Shown: positions 16,370 to 26,008 of the stretch, piece after piece | How the letters are laid out: every line of letters begins with the position of its first letter | Numbering within the stretch: position 1 is the first letter of the stretch | Source: Jannaschia sp. CCS1 | Lineage (GTDB): Bacteria > Pseudomonadota > Alphaproteobacteria > Rhodobacterales > Rhodobacteraceae | NCBI RefSeq assembly: GCF_000013565.1 | Contig: NC_007801.1 | Span: 1-64,000 of the forward strand | DNA: 64,000 nt | Direction of reading: 5' to 3' | Translations under genes and position numbers: made by a program | The notes under the pieces: generated by a model | Databases searched by the model: none | Told to the model about the DNA's origin: nothing | The model's input: the letters and a program-made list of their open reading frames with translations, nothing else

Positions 16370-18079
16370 ATGGTGCGATTATTTAGCCGTTTAACGGTGC
16401 GCCTGCTGATCATTTTGGCCATTTTCGCCGGGGGCGTCTATGCTGGCATGCAAGTCGTATGGCAGCTCAACCAGCAGTTTTCCCTGTTGTCACGCATCGA
16501 GGACAAAGTCTCGATGTACCTGAACTCCTATCTGCGATCGGGTGAACAAACCGATCAGGTGATCTTAACCAACAGACTGCGGCTTGATGCGCGCACCGTT
16601 TTTCTGCCATCACAAACAGCGGATTACGCTGGCGGGATCGATGCGGTGAACCAAGGGCAAGTCGTCTTGCTCGACCGGCTTGGATCGTTTTTTCTAGTCT
16701 CTCCTGATACTGTGTCTGAGATTGCCATCGAAGCGCCGGAAAATGGCTTGGATGCTTTGCGCGCACAGCTTGCGGCGGGTGAACTTGGAAATGCGACAGT
16801 CGAGTTCAAATGGTTTCGCTTCAACGATATCCTCGTGGCGCGCAACGGCGAAACGGACATGCTGCTGGTGTCCTATACGGAATGGCACCCTGAAAGACGG
16901 TGCTTCACCTCGACCCTATCGGGATATCAGATCGCACATGACGTAGTCTGGCAAGATCTGTCTGTCACGCAGGACGATTGGCGCGTTGTCGCTCGCACGG
17001 AACCCTGCCTCGATCCCCTCCCTGACGGCGAAGCAATCTTTGGCCTTGAGGCGGGGGGGCGGCTTGCCCAACAGCCCGGTGAATCGAGCAGTGTCTTCTG
17101 GACAACCGGCCAATACGAGCGCGGAGACTCTTTTTCAGGTACGAATTTCGATACCGCAGCCCTGGGGATGCGTGATGGATCCCATTACGGACGTGTGCTC
17201 AACGTTTCGCTGGAAGATGGCTCCATCGTCGAACTTGCACGCGGCCTGCGGAATCCGCAGGGATTGGATGTCGAACCGAACGGAAATATCTGGGTCACGG
17301 ATCATGGTGCGGCAGGAGGCGATGAACTTAACCTGATTACCGAACCCGGTCGGAATTTCGGCTTTCCCGCCGTCTCATATGGACGCCACTACAACGGTCA
17401 GCCGATCGGCAATCTTGGCCGCCACGGAGGTCATGGAACATATGACCTGCCCGCTTTCGCCTTCGTGCCCTCCGTGGCGCCGTCAGCAGCACTGGTGATG
17501 TCTGGTTTTCATCCTGTCTGGGATGGCGATATCATTGTCGGAGCGTTTTCACAGCGGATATTCCGTGTCCATGTTGTCGATGGCCGCGGCATATTCGCGG
17601 AACCTATAGATCTAGGCGTTCGAACACGCGACATGGCCATGACAAGCGACGGGCAGATCGCTATCTGGACAGACGACTTACGGATGATCTTCGTGCGTCC
17701 GTCAGAGGCACCAAGTGCACGTGACCGACTCGACTCCGAGCTCATGGCCCTCGCATCGGATACGGAAACGATGGCCGCCTTGATGTCACGGGTGAACACC
17801 TGCGCTACGTGCCATTCCCTGGAAGAGGAAGATCACAGGGCAGCACCCTCGCTGCACGGGGTCTGCGGCCGAGCGGTCGGATCAACAGACTTCGGGAGCT
17901 ATTCCGAAAGTCTCGCCACGATGCGAGGCACATGGGAAACTGAGAGCCTGTCACAATATATCAACGCGCCAAGCGTCTTCGCGCCGGGAACAAGCATGGG
18001 TTATGGCGTGCAAGATGAAGACGTGTCCCGCATGATCGCAACGGCCCTGTGCCAACTGCGCGAGGCCGATGCACCTTAG
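16370..18079 (+). CDS. PQQ-type sugar dehydrogenase (GDH-like beta-propeller) fused to cytochrome c
   Basis: A 569-residue, membrane-anchored periplasmic oxidoreductase. Residues 7-29 form a membrane helix. A soluble aldose dehydrogenase-type propeller follows, with ARGLRNPQGLDVEPNGNIWV, VTDHGAAGGDELNLI and the GRNFGFPAVSYG signature (about 280-350). The C-terminal domain carries one haem-binding CATCH at about residue 478 and a likely methionine ligand in PGTSMGYG. Such fusions oxidise sugars and pass electrons straight to the haem. An AGGAAG site lies before ATG 16370. The IS30 right end is 18 bases upstream, so the original promoter has probably been displaced. Substrate unknown. Confidence 0.82.
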   Translation: MVRLFSRLTVRLLIILAIFAGGVYAGMQVVWQLNQQFSLLSRIEDKVSMYLNSYLRSGEQTDQVILTNRLRLDARTVFLPSQTADYAGGIDAVNQGQVVLLDRLGSFFLVSPDTVSEIAIEAPENGLDALRAQLAAGELGNATVEFKWFRFNDILVARNGETDMLLVSYTEWHPERRCFTSTLSGYQIAHDVVWQDLSVTQDDWRVVARTEPCLDPLPDGEAIFGLEAGGRLAQQPGESSSVFWTTGQYERGDSFSGTNFDTAALGMRDGSHYGRVLNVSLEDGSIVELARGLRNPQGLDVEPNGNIWVTDHGAAGGDELNLITEPGRNFGFPAVSYGRHYNGQPIGNLGRHGGHGTYDLPAFAFVPSVAPSAALVMSGFHPVWDGDIIVGAFSQRIFRVHVVDGRGIFAEPIDLGVRTRDMAMTSDGQIAIWTDDLRMIFVRPSEAPSARDRLDSELMALASDTETMAALMSRVNTCATCHSLEEEDHRAAPSLHGVCGRAVGSTDFGSYSESLATMRGTWETESLSQYINAPSVFAPGTSMGYGVQDEDVSRMIATALCQLREADAP

Positions 18080-18690
18080 ACAGATACCCGCCACGCACAC
18101 GCAACGGCAGGGTTTAAGCGTCGCAAACGTCCGATCATGCCGCCCTTAATTGACCAGCAGCAGGCCGGCCGAGCTGCAATGGAGCCGCGCGTTGGTGCTC
18201 AACCAAAAACACTTCGGATCATAAACAAAGATCTCAGTGCTTCGTTTTGGCTACAGATTTCATCGAATTTTATGAAAATCGCCATCAAGCCTGACAAGGA
18301 TTTCGTTTATGTTACGTTGGACACCGCAGTGCTATCGATTATTTTCGCCATTTCACCGGCGGTAACCGCCCAAACGAACACGCTTGCAAGCTTCTTCATC
18401 TCTGAGGGCACGTAGCCTGTTGAAGACGGACATATCATTACGATCGCCAACATTACTGGCCGGAGACATCACCCAGACGCCCCAAGGCCTGTCGCTGAGC
18501 GATCAGATCGACGTATTTCTGGCATAGTTGGACGTGGCGGGCACACCGCTGGAGACGTTCATCTTCCCGTCCAATGCAGCAGATATACCTATACGGCCCT
18601 GCCCCCGCACCCAGAAGCTTGCCGCTTCCAGACGCAGGCCCGATCGGCCTGGTCCCATTGGGCCGGCGTCGCCCTTAAGCGTGAGCTCCA
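18080..18690. other. Long non-coding or decayed stretch
   Basis: About 610 bases between two genes of opposite strands that converge here. A frame at 18137-18415 ends with a signal-peptide-like segment (VLSIIFAISPAVTAQ) and continues in frame after a TAG at about 18413, which could mean a decayed secreted-protein gene, but I recognise no family. No clear terminator hairpin with a T-run was found. Confidence 0.35.
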
Positions 18691-19149
18691 TCATACACCG
18701 ACATTCATTGCCCACCACATACGTCCATCGTCATCACGTTGCATGGACAGACCCATATACTGTGCAAACGTGTCCAGTAGCACCTCACGCGTTTGCGTAT
18801 GGGCCAACCACACCTCCACCGTTTCGACAGGGCCGTCAAAAGTTTCAGCAAGGGCTTCCCCCAGAACGCGGCCTGAATAGCCAACATGCTGCGCACGGGC
18901 AGCCGGGTCACGGCCCTGAGCATCAAGGTGCGTCATCATCCCTGCGAACGCCATATGCTGTGTCTGGGCAGCGACCACCCTGTTGAGACCGGGCAAAATG
19001 GTAAGGCCCGGCAAGTCCCTCTGCCTGCGCGCCATCGCAATAGAATGGAACGCCATAGCGGTATCATTCCGGTCCGCCGCCCATAGCGGCGTCATGGCAG
19101 CAACGGTCAACCCAGCCACGCCTGACCCTAGAACCGCTCTACGCTGCAT
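18691..19149 (-). CDS. Exported CAP/SCP-domain protein
   Basis: A 152-residue secreted protein. It starts MQRRAVLGSGVAGLTVAAM and has a probable cleavage after LWAA near residue 25; the RR pair suggests Tat export. The mature part shows a compact CAP-like fold: ARRQRDLPGLTILPGLNRVV, AQTQHMAFAGMMTHLDAQG, and SGRVLGEALAETF, then VWLAHTQTREVLLDTFAQYM and a C-terminal strand. It is the last gene of the leftward EPS export set. CAP proteins are often surface-acting; its target here is unknown. Confidence 0.7.
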   Translation of the reverse strand: MQRRAVLGSGVAGLTVAAMTPLWAADRNDTAMAFHSIAMARRQRDLPGLTILPGLNRVVAAQTQHMAFAGMMTHLDAQGRDPAARAQHVGYSGRVLGEALAETFDGPVETVEVWLAHTQTREVLLDTFAQYMGLSMQRDDDGRMWWAMNVGV

Positions 19150-19227
19150 TCCGCCGTCTCCTACTTGTATCAGCGACCAGATTAAGAGGATTTTGCCCGC
19201 GAGTCACCCAAAGGGCCGACACTCTCC

Positions 19228-19881
19228 CTACGTGGTTTCCCGGCTCCGCGGATCAATCAGCAGCGCTGCGAGCCATCCGACAATGAACCCCCCCAGATGT
19301 GTCTCCCATGCCAGTTGACCGTCAAGCGCCCACCACATTGCCACATTCATCGCAACCAGAAACGCAACCAGCCGCACCACTGGCCATAGACCCTCGCGGA
19401 AGGTGAAGCGGTCGACGTAGTTCCAGGCCAGCAATCCGCCCGCCAGACCGAATAGGGCGCCCGAAGCCCCCACCATCGGCCGGAAGGTCTCTGCGATCAG
19501 GCCAAAACCCATTGCACCTCCAAGAAGCGATGCGCCGTAAAGCGCCATAAAGCCCCAAAGACCGACCCGCTCCAGCACCGCATATCCAAGGGACCAGAGC
19601 GTCACCATGTTGACGATCAGATGCACCGGTCCGCCATGCAGAAAACCATAGGTGAAAAACATCGCCACGGGCTGCCCGGGATAGTTTGCCGACCATCCCT
19701 GGAGAAGGCCCGGCCAGAACCCACCCCATTCATAGGCTGTCTGACGAAGGCGATCTGACCCCAGAAAACCTTGGTCGGCCAGAAACAAGGTGATCTCAAC
19801 CAAAGCGCAAAGGGCAATGAGCGCCCAGATCAGCCCCCTGCCCCGCACCTCAGGTTGCGTCATGGCCCCGTTCACCTTCAA
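19228..19881 (-). CDS. Rhomboid-family intramembrane serine protease
   Basis: A 217-residue polytopic protein with about six membrane helices. The catalytic serine lies in GASGALFGLAGG (about residue 142) and the histidine in WETHLGGFIVGW (about 192), forming the rhomboid dyad. The conserved HLIVNMVTLWSLG loop-1 segment is also present. Its start overlaps the upstream beta-barrel gene by four bases, so it is in the EPS export operon. It could cleave a membrane-anchored protein of the export machine, but no substrate can be named. Confidence 0.9.
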   Translation of the reverse strand: MKVNGAMTQPEVRGRGLIWALIALCALVEITLFLADQGFLGSDRLRQTAYEWGGFWPGLLQGWSANYPGQPVAMFFTYGFLHGGPVHLIVNMVTLWSLGYAVLERVGLWGFMALYGASLLGGAMGFGLIAETFRPMVGASGALFGLAGGLLAWNYVDRFTFREGLWPVVRLVAFLVAMNVAMWWALDGQLAWETHLGGFIVGWLAALLIDPRSRETT

Positions 19882-21263
19882 GGCCGAAGGGAGAAACTAC
19901 GACCCAGGGCGATCGACAGGGTGCTTGCACTGGAGTCCTGATCGCCACCAGCATAGTTGACCCGGTGGCTAACCCCTGCCGACAGATCCCAATCGCGGGT
20001 CAAGGCATGGGAATAGCTCACCCCGACTTCAAGCCGCTGCTGATCCTCGGTGTCGCTGCCGACGACATCCACACGGGTCAGATCTCCTGTCAGCGACCAA
20101 CGGGAGATCTCCGTGGTGGACAGGTTATAAGACAGGCCCGCCACCGTGCTGATCACACTCTGGTCACCCTCGTTCAGGGCCGTCATTTGCTGCAGGTTCA
20201 CGGCAAAATTGCCCCGTCGGGTCGGAACAGCATAGGCGAAGGAGGCAATCGGGGACGTATCTCCATTCGAAAAGGACACCAGTCCAAGCGACCAGGACAG
20301 GACCCCGTCGTTGGCAAGCTCCATGGTGCGGGACACCCGGACGCTGTCCTCAGCGCCATTCGCGGCGATCTGTCGAGACACAGAGACACCGAGCGTTCCG
20401 GTGCGGAATTCACGATTGACCGTCAATGTGAACCCGGTGCCGGTTTGGCCGGATATCAGGCGGCCGCCAAACCCATCATCGACCTCGGTGGAGATGTCGG
20501 AATATTGCAGATCGACGGTGGCCGTCCATAAGGGATCAAGAAGGATCTCGGCCCCGATCCCCGCGCGGCTAGTCTCCCTCGATTCATTCGTCCCACCGCT
20601 TTCCTCTCTTCGAACGTGGTTTGCCGTCACCTCCAGGGAGATCGCGGGGCTCACATCAAACCGCAACGCCATACTCGCCTGCAAGATGTCGGAATCCGTC
20701 AGGTCGGGATCACTGGTTCCGGAATAGCGACGGCTGCTGTAGCTGAACTGCGTGTCGGTGCCAAAACGCGCATCCAAGCCGGTTTGCAAACCAGCCGTGG
20801 CCGTGACGGTTTCGAGCGTTCCATCATCATCGATGAAATTGATCACGCTCTGCGTCAAAGGATCGAGGATATCCATCTCGCCGTCGACCTCGTCAAGGCT
20901 GTAGGACACCCCAAGGCTCAGCGCAGTTGTCTCGTTGGCGCGCGTGTAATCTGCCGCCAACCCCGGGTTCTCGATGCCGCCACCATCCTCATCGAATTGC
21001 AACCGGCCGTCCGCAGACAGGCTAAAGCTCTGTGCCCGCGTAATGCTTTGCAGAGTGAAACCCAGATCGGTAGTGAGCAGGCTTTCGTCCGCGTCGGAGC
21101 CATCTCCAACGGTATATTGCCCACCAAAAGACAAATCGAACGTGGCCAGCGTCCCAATCTCTTGGGCCTGTACGCCTATTGCAAACGTACACATCCCGCC
21201 TGTGGCCCATGCCACGATCCGCCGGAAGGTAGATCTGGTCGCCTGGCTGCCATGTATCATCAT
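19878..21263 (-). CDS. Outer-membrane beta-barrel protein of the EPS locus
   Basis: A 461-residue protein with a signal peptide (cleavage near VQAQ, about residue 34) and a mature region made of alternating amphipathic strands, such as FSLSADGRLQFDE, SISLEVTANHVRRE and WDLSAGVSHRVNYAGG. It ends in an aromatic-containing strand (SIALGRSFSLRP). This is the pattern of roseobacter EPS-cluster barrels that sit with OPX proteins. A role as an outer-membrane channel or anchor for the polymer is inferred from position, between the OPX gene and the rhomboid gene; I see no named family motif. Confidence 0.7.
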   Translation of the reverse strand: MMIHGSQATRSTFRRIVAWATGGMCTFAIGVQAQEIGTLATFDLSFGGQYTVGDGSDADESLLTTDLGFTLQSITRAQSFSLSADGRLQFDEDGGGIENPGLAADYTRANETTALSLGVSYSLDEVDGEMDILDPLTQSVINFIDDDGTLETVTATAGLQTGLDARFGTDTQFSYSSRRYSGTSDPDLTDSDILQASMALRFDVSPAISLEVTANHVRREESGGTNESRETSRAGIGAEILLDPLWTATVDLQYSDISTEVDDGFGGRLISGQTGTGFTLTVNREFRTGTLGVSVSRQIAANGAEDSVRVSRTMELANDGVLSWSLGLVSFSNGDTSPIASFAYAVPTRRGNFAVNLQQMTALNEGDQSVISTVAGLSYNLSTTEISRWSLTGDLTRVDVVGSDTEDQQRLEVGVSYSHALTRDWDLSAGVSHRVNYAGGDQDSSASTLSIALGRSFSLRP

Positions 21264-21298
21264 ATGCCCTGCCCGAGCCTTTTGTTGGGCCCGATGGC

Positions 21299-21916
21299 CT
21301 ATTCGAACAGCCGCCGCTCCGGAACCAGAATGACATCCCCGTCATAAAGGGTGATATCGGTCGACAGACGCGCGCCGTTGGAAATCGCACGGTAGTCGAT
21401 TTCGGACACGTATTGCGCACCCGTGGCCGGGTCCGTGCGGCGTAGCTGAATCCGGCGAAGAGCCGCGAAGTTGGTGAATCCCCCTGCGCGCGACAGCGCC
21501 TGCAGCAGGGTTGTACCCGGTGGGATATCAGCGGGGCCGATATTGTTGACCTCGCCAAGGAAATAGATCTCGATCGTCCGTGGAGAGGCCGGCCGCCCTC
21601 CCCCGGTGGCACGTGGAGCAGCGGGCTGCACCTGACGCACTGTGACGAAGACATTCGGGGGTGCGGCGAAGTTGGAAGAAATCCCCTGCGTGACGGCAGA
21701 CTGCACCTGCTCCACGGTCAGACCACGGGCCTGAACGGTGCCAGCGAAGGGGAAGTTGAAGCTGCCATCGGGCAGCACGAGTACCTCGCGGTTGAGGGAC
21801 GCATCCTCCACCACTTCAACCGCTAGCACGTCGCCAGGGTTTATTCGGTATCCAGTCTGTGCCGAAGCCGCAAACCCGATCCAGACGCCTAAAAGTGCGA
21901 GGAAGAGGTGTTTCAT
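21299..21916 (-). CDS. Polysaccharide export protein (OPX/Wza family)
   Basis: A 205-residue periplasmic/outer-membrane export protein. A signal peptide ends near ASAQ (residue 20), then comes the Poly_export domain opening YRINPGDVLAVEVVEDASLN, followed by VLPDGSFNFPFAGTVQARGL and SLBB-like strands (YFLGEVNNIGPADIPPGTTL). It lacks the lipobox and long C-terminal helix of E. coli Wza, so it belongs to a short OPX class that would need a separate outer-membrane partner, such as the adjacent barrel. It pairs functionally with the GumC/Wzz protein at 26860. Confidence 0.9.
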   Translation of the reverse strand: MKHLFLALLGVWIGFAASAQTGYRINPGDVLAVEVVEDASLNREVLVLPDGSFNFPFAGTVQARGLTVEQVQSAVTQGISSNFAAPPNVFVTVRQVQPAAPRATGGGRPASPRTIEIYFLGEVNNIGPADIPPGTTLLQALSRAGGFTNFAALRRIQLRRTDPATGAQYVSEIDYRAISNGARLSTDITLYDGDVILVPERRLFE

Positions 21917-22052
21917 TCGCTTATCCCGTCAATATTACCAACCAGATATGAAGGACAGGCTCCACGCAAGTGAAGTTCATTCTCCCTAAGCGGCTTAATT
22001 TTATGCACTTTGTCGCCTTGCGATCACAGTCCAGCGCAGCCCCTTGGCCGAG

Positions 22053-24527
22053 TCACTGATCGGCGCCTTCGCTGCCCGCGCCATTTTCCACAGCTTCCAA
22101 CCGCTCAATCTCGGCGCGCGCAGTGTCGAACTGTGTCCGACCATCCTCGGGTCCGGCCAGCTCGACGGCACGGCGAAGTTGCTCCAGCGCCTCTTCATTC
22201 CGCTCCACGGCCGCATAGGCCATACCGAGATGGAATTGTACAAGCGGCTCTTCAGCCAGTGCGGCGGCCGCGGGCTCCAAATGATCCAGCGCTTCCTGAT
22301 ATTCACCCCTGCGGTAAGCGATCCAGCCATAGGTGTCTTGGTACGGTGCGAATTCCACACCACGCAAACGGCGCGCGACGGCATAAGCCCGCTCGAGGCT
22401 TTCGTCGTCATCACGGTAGGTGCTGATCATACTGGCCAGGTTGTTGGCGATCACGGGCTCGTTCGGGGCGCGCTCGTACAATTGCTCATAGATCGCGATC
22501 GCACCCTCGAAATTGGCGCGTTGCTCGAACAAGGACGCCTGCGCCCATAGCAAATTCATCCCGTCGGGAAGAACGTCGAGAGCCGCCTGAAGCGTGTCAT
22601 TGATCGCCTCGCGTTCGCCCATGCGGCTAAGCAGGCGGACCAAGCCGATCCAGGCCTGCTCAAACTCGGGCACCTGGGTCGTTATGATTTCGTAGTTGGC
22701 GCGGGCTTGGTCAAACTGCCCGGCACCGGCTTGAGTGGCCGCCAGTAAATAGCGGCGCTCGAGGTTCTCGGGATCGTCATTGAACACCTCCTCGGCCAAC
22801 GCAACCGCTGCATCGGCATTCCCATTGGCCAGCTGCGCGCGGATCAATGTGAGGCGGGCCATAAAATCCCCGTCTTGCGCCTCTTCATCCAGAGCTTCGA
22901 GGAATACGATGGCATCATCCATTCCATCCTCCGCGCTCAGACGCCTCACCTGAAGCACATTGGCAATATTCGTCGCCTGCTCATTATCCTGGTTTCGCAG
23001 GGTGTTCTCGACCTGCACTGCGCGCTGCCAATCTTCCATGGAGATGTAGAGCTGCCCCAGTTCCGACAGCAACTGCAGCTCTCCCGGGGAGGCCCTCAGG
23101 GCGTTGATCAGCACTTCTTCAGCGGGCAGGAACCTCTCATCGCCTATGAGGTTGCGGGCATAGCGAAGCGATTCCTCAAGGCCGGCATCCGAAACATCCA
23201 CAGCCAGCGAAAGGAATTCACGAGCCAGGCTGTGGTCTCCGTTGCGGGCATGTGCGTCTGCTGACAGCAACAACGCCACGGAATCGTTCGGGTCTTGGTC
23301 AAGCGCGGTCCGCAAGAGAGCGATCGCCTCATCGCCATTGTCCTCTTCGATAAGCCATGCCGCCTTCATCTTGAGAGCATCTGCCTGGCTCGGATCAGCG
23401 ACTAGGATCTCTTCCACCAAAGCACGGGCGCCGACGACATTGCCCGTTGTGGTCAGCATTCGGGCCAAGGTCACACGGATCACATTGACTTCTTCTCCGG
23501 ACTCCTGCCCTTCCAGCAAGGTTTCAAGATCGGCAATTGCCTCACTTTGCTCACCCTGATCGAACCGAATCCCGGCCCGCAACGTGCGGAAGCTCAGGTC
23601 GTCGTCAGTTTCGGCAATAATTCGGTCCAATTCGGCAAGGGCGGCGCCTGGGCCATCGACCTGCAAAGCGAGTTGCACCAGAGCACTGCGGGCACTGCGG
23701 CGCTGAAGATCGCTATCAGTGGTCGCAACGATGTTGGTTAGAAAACTTTGCGCGGCCTCCATGTCACCCTGCAGAGCATAAAACCGCAACAAAGTTCCCG
23801 GAAGGTCTTCATCCTCCGGGAAGAGGTCGACCATGTTTTCCAACAGAGCCTCTATTTCATCCGCCCGCTCAAGCTGCGCTAGGATCTGAAGCTTGCCATC
23901 GTACAATTGCCGGTCTGTTGGAGCGATCTCGAGCGCTGCGTCCACTTCCGTCAAGGCAGCTTCAAGCTCTCCATCGCGCAAAGCGGCATCTATCACGATC
24001 CGGCGCAGGCTCACATTTTCGGGGGCCTCGTCAAGATATTGCCGTGCAGCATCCACGACCAAACGCCGCGCTGGCTCATCTTCAGCCTCAATCGAATCCG
24101 CGTAATCGAGGTTGATGCCAATCGGCATAACGCGCGGATCGTCGGAGGCCAATTCCCGCGCCCGGATACCATGGCGTCTTGCCTCTTCCCAGTTCTGCAG
24201 ATCGATCGCCATCTCGGCGAGGGCAATACGACCTTCAACGTCGCCCGGATATTGCTCTACAAGCCTCAGATATTGACTGTACGACCCTTGCATATCATCG
24301 GTTTCGCGCAGCAGCTGCGCAAAACGCGCACGGGCATCGCGGTGCTGGCCGTTGTTCTGAAACACATTGCGGAATTCTACGCCCGCGCGTTCAAAATCTC
24401 CCTCTTCGATCAGGTTGAGAGCGTTCTGATAGTGCTCTTCCGCACGCTCCTCAGAGGATTGGCAAGCAGCCAAACCAAGGATCACAACCAAGACGAGGCA
24501 AAAACGAGTGACGAGGGAGCCTGACAT
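22053..24527 (-). CDS. TPR-repeat lipoprotein of PEP-CTERM/EPS type (PrsT-like)
   Basis: An 824-residue lipoprotein. Its signal peptide ends in the lipobox LAAC, with the acylated cysteine at about residue 22. The rest is almost entirely tetratricopeptide helices (AEEHYQNALNLIEEGDFERA, DEAIALLRTALDQDPNDSVA, EEALEQLRRAVELA and others). This layout matches the TPR lipoproteins encoded in exosortase-linked EPS clusters, thought to be scaffolds for assembly or export. It lies between the sugar transferase and the OPX gene in the leftward operon. Confidence 0.88.
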   Translation of the reverse strand: MSGSLVTRFCLVLVVILGLAACQSSEERAEEHYQNALNLIEEGDFERAGVEFRNVFQNNGQHRDARARFAQLLRETDDMQGSYSQYLRLVEQYPGDVEGRIALAEMAIDLQNWEEARRHGIRARELASDDPRVMPIGINLDYADSIEAEDEPARRLVVDAARQYLDEAPENVSLRRIVIDAALRDGELEAALTEVDAALEIAPTDRQLYDGKLQILAQLERADEIEALLENMVDLFPEDEDLPGTLLRFYALQGDMEAAQSFLTNIVATTDSDLQRRSARSALVQLALQVDGPGAALAELDRIIAETDDDLSFRTLRAGIRFDQGEQSEAIADLETLLEGQESGEEVNVIRVTLARMLTTTGNVVGARALVEEILVADPSQADALKMKAAWLIEEDNGDEAIALLRTALDQDPNDSVALLLSADAHARNGDHSLAREFLSLAVDVSDAGLEESLRYARNLIGDERFLPAEEVLINALRASPGELQLLSELGQLYISMEDWQRAVQVENTLRNQDNEQATNIANVLQVRRLSAEDGMDDAIVFLEALDEEAQDGDFMARLTLIRAQLANGNADAAVALAEEVFNDDPENLERRYLLAATQAGAGQFDQARANYEIITTQVPEFEQAWIGLVRLLSRMGEREAINDTLQAALDVLPDGMNLLWAQASLFEQRANFEGAIAIYEQLYERAPNEPVIANNLASMISTYRDDDESLERAYAVARRLRGVEFAPYQDTYGWIAYRRGEYQEALDHLEPAAAALAEEPLVQFHLGMAYAAVERNEEALEQLRRAVELAGPEDGRTQFDTARAEIERLEAVENGAGSEGADQ

Positions 24528-24656
24528 AATTCTCTTTCACACAAAAATCTGGAGGTACCTGATATCTTACCACTATGACCAGTGAATACGCAAAAATAAT
24601 GACCCCCAGCAGCAATCGGGAGACCTGATTATGGTGTCACAATGCCGTAGAGAGGA

Positions 24657-25397
24657 TCAGTATCCCGTCCCGCGCGCAATGACGCCAACGGTACGCCAGA
24701 TTACGGACAAGTCCGTGCGCAGCGACATCGAGTTGAAATACGCATTGTCATAGCGGGCACGATACGCAAAGCGGCACTGATTGCGGTTCGAGATCTGCCA
24801 GAACCCGGTCATGCCAGGACGCATGTCATAATAGGAGCGTCCGGGGTAAAGACCGCGCTGGGAGACCATCATCGGGCGGGGGCCGACGATGCTCATGTCG
24901 CCCCACAGGACATTGATCAACTGCGGCAGCTCATCGAGCGAGCTTTTGCGGATGAACCGCCCGAAGCGGGTAATGCGGGGATCATTCTTGAGCTTCTGCG
25001 TGGCGTCCCACTCAGCGCGAGCCTCGGGGTTGGCCGCAAGATAGGCCTCGAACACCTTGTCGGCGTCATGGACCATCGAGCGCAGCTTAATGATGCGGAA
25101 CACGCGGCCATTCTGGCCGATGCGATCCTGTGTGTAGAACGGGTTGTGTCTGTCGCGGGCGACAAACAATGCCATCACAAGAATAAGCGGGAGCCAGATA
25201 GGCGCCGTGACAAGCACGAGTGTAAAGTCCATCACACGCTTGACCCACTCGCGATACGGGCCTCCGGATGTCAGACGCCGCTCGGCAAGATCGTATCTTG
25301 GAAAAGACAGGACGTTCGAAGTGGATGAGGTCAGGGCTACAGCATCAACAGGGTCACATTTGCTCTGATCTGAAAAGGGATGGTCCAAAAGTGCCAT
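24657..25397 (-). CDS. Initiating undecaprenyl-phosphate sugar phosphotransferase (ExoY/WcaJ type)
   Basis: A 246-residue polyprenyl-phosphate hexose-1-phosphate transferase that would place the first sugar on the lipid carrier. It has one N-terminal membrane helix (FTLVLVTAPIWLPLILVMAL, about residues 57-76), then the family core PFYTQDRIGQNGRVFRIIKL, the RKSSLDELPQLINVL catalytic region, the conserved IVGPRPMM and the C-terminal GMTGFWQISNRN. It lacks the extra N-terminal helices of full WcaJ, like ExoY. It heads the leftward export operon and is divergent from the ATPase operon. Confidence 0.95.
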   Translation of the reverse strand: MALLDHPFSDQSKCDPVDAVALTSSTSNVLSFPRYDLAERRLTSGGPYREWVKRVMDFTLVLVTAPIWLPLILVMALFVARDRHNPFYTQDRIGQNGRVFRIIKLRSMVHDADKVFEAYLAANPEARAEWDATQKLKNDPRITRFGRFIRKSSLDELPQLINVLWGDMSIVGPRPMMVSQRGLYPGRSYYDMRPGMTGFWQISNRNQCRFAYRARYDNAYFNSMSLRTDLSVIWRTVGVIARGTGY

Positions 25398-26008
25398 TCA
25401 AAAACTTCCCCGCGCGGTACGCGTCAATAAGACAACAGTTAAAATGGTTTCTTCCGGCACCCGTCGGGATGACTACCAGAGAGTTACAAACACCAGAAAC
25501 TTTGCATCAAAATGGATTTAATGTTTCCTCAACCTGTTCCTAACCAAAATAACACGCGATGTCTTGCAAAAAATCTGCGGGGAGAATGGTCTCTACAGCC
25601 CCTTTATTGATTTTTTGTTAAATTTTTCAGAAGTTTACGGCTTTTTTCCAAGTGGTAAAGGTTTCAACGCCTTGCCGGTATGCCGTAACGTTAAGCGCCT
25701 CAGGACGCCCCTGCCTCAACAGTGCCCAAGTTGTTGCTCAGACTGTCACTTCTTCATCAACAATCCCACCGCACGTCGATTCGCAGAGGCCCCTCGCCAT
25801 GATCCATACCGATAGCTCAAGCCTGAAAGCCCTTGTTAGCCCCGTTGAGCCAAGCTCAAGATGTATCTTTGTGCGCCATTCCTATAGTCTGAGGCGACAA
25901 CGGTCCGTTTTGCACCGTGCATCAGTGCGCGATCGCACCTATATGACCGCAAGGTCGCTCCCAAACGGTCCCCCGCCCGTTCCAGCGACGATCACAAAGG
26001 CCAAGAGC
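25398..26008. promoter_or_regulatory. Divergent regulatory region of the EPS export operons
   Basis: About 610 bases between the leftward sugar transferase operon and the rightward ATPase-GumC operon. It contains an AT-rich core at about 25500-25640 with runs such as TTTTTTGTTAAATTTTTC, unlike the GC-rich genes around it. Both operon promoters are expected here. The AT-rich core would suit binding by the plasmid's own H-NS protein. I cannot assign exact promoter boxes. The reading frames inside show no known protein. Confidence 0.5.

Noticed and set aside
18137-18415. A 92-codon frame with a signal-peptide-like end
   Set aside because: It stops right after the hydrophobic segment, and neither its start nor its product can be supported; it is noted only as a possible remnant.
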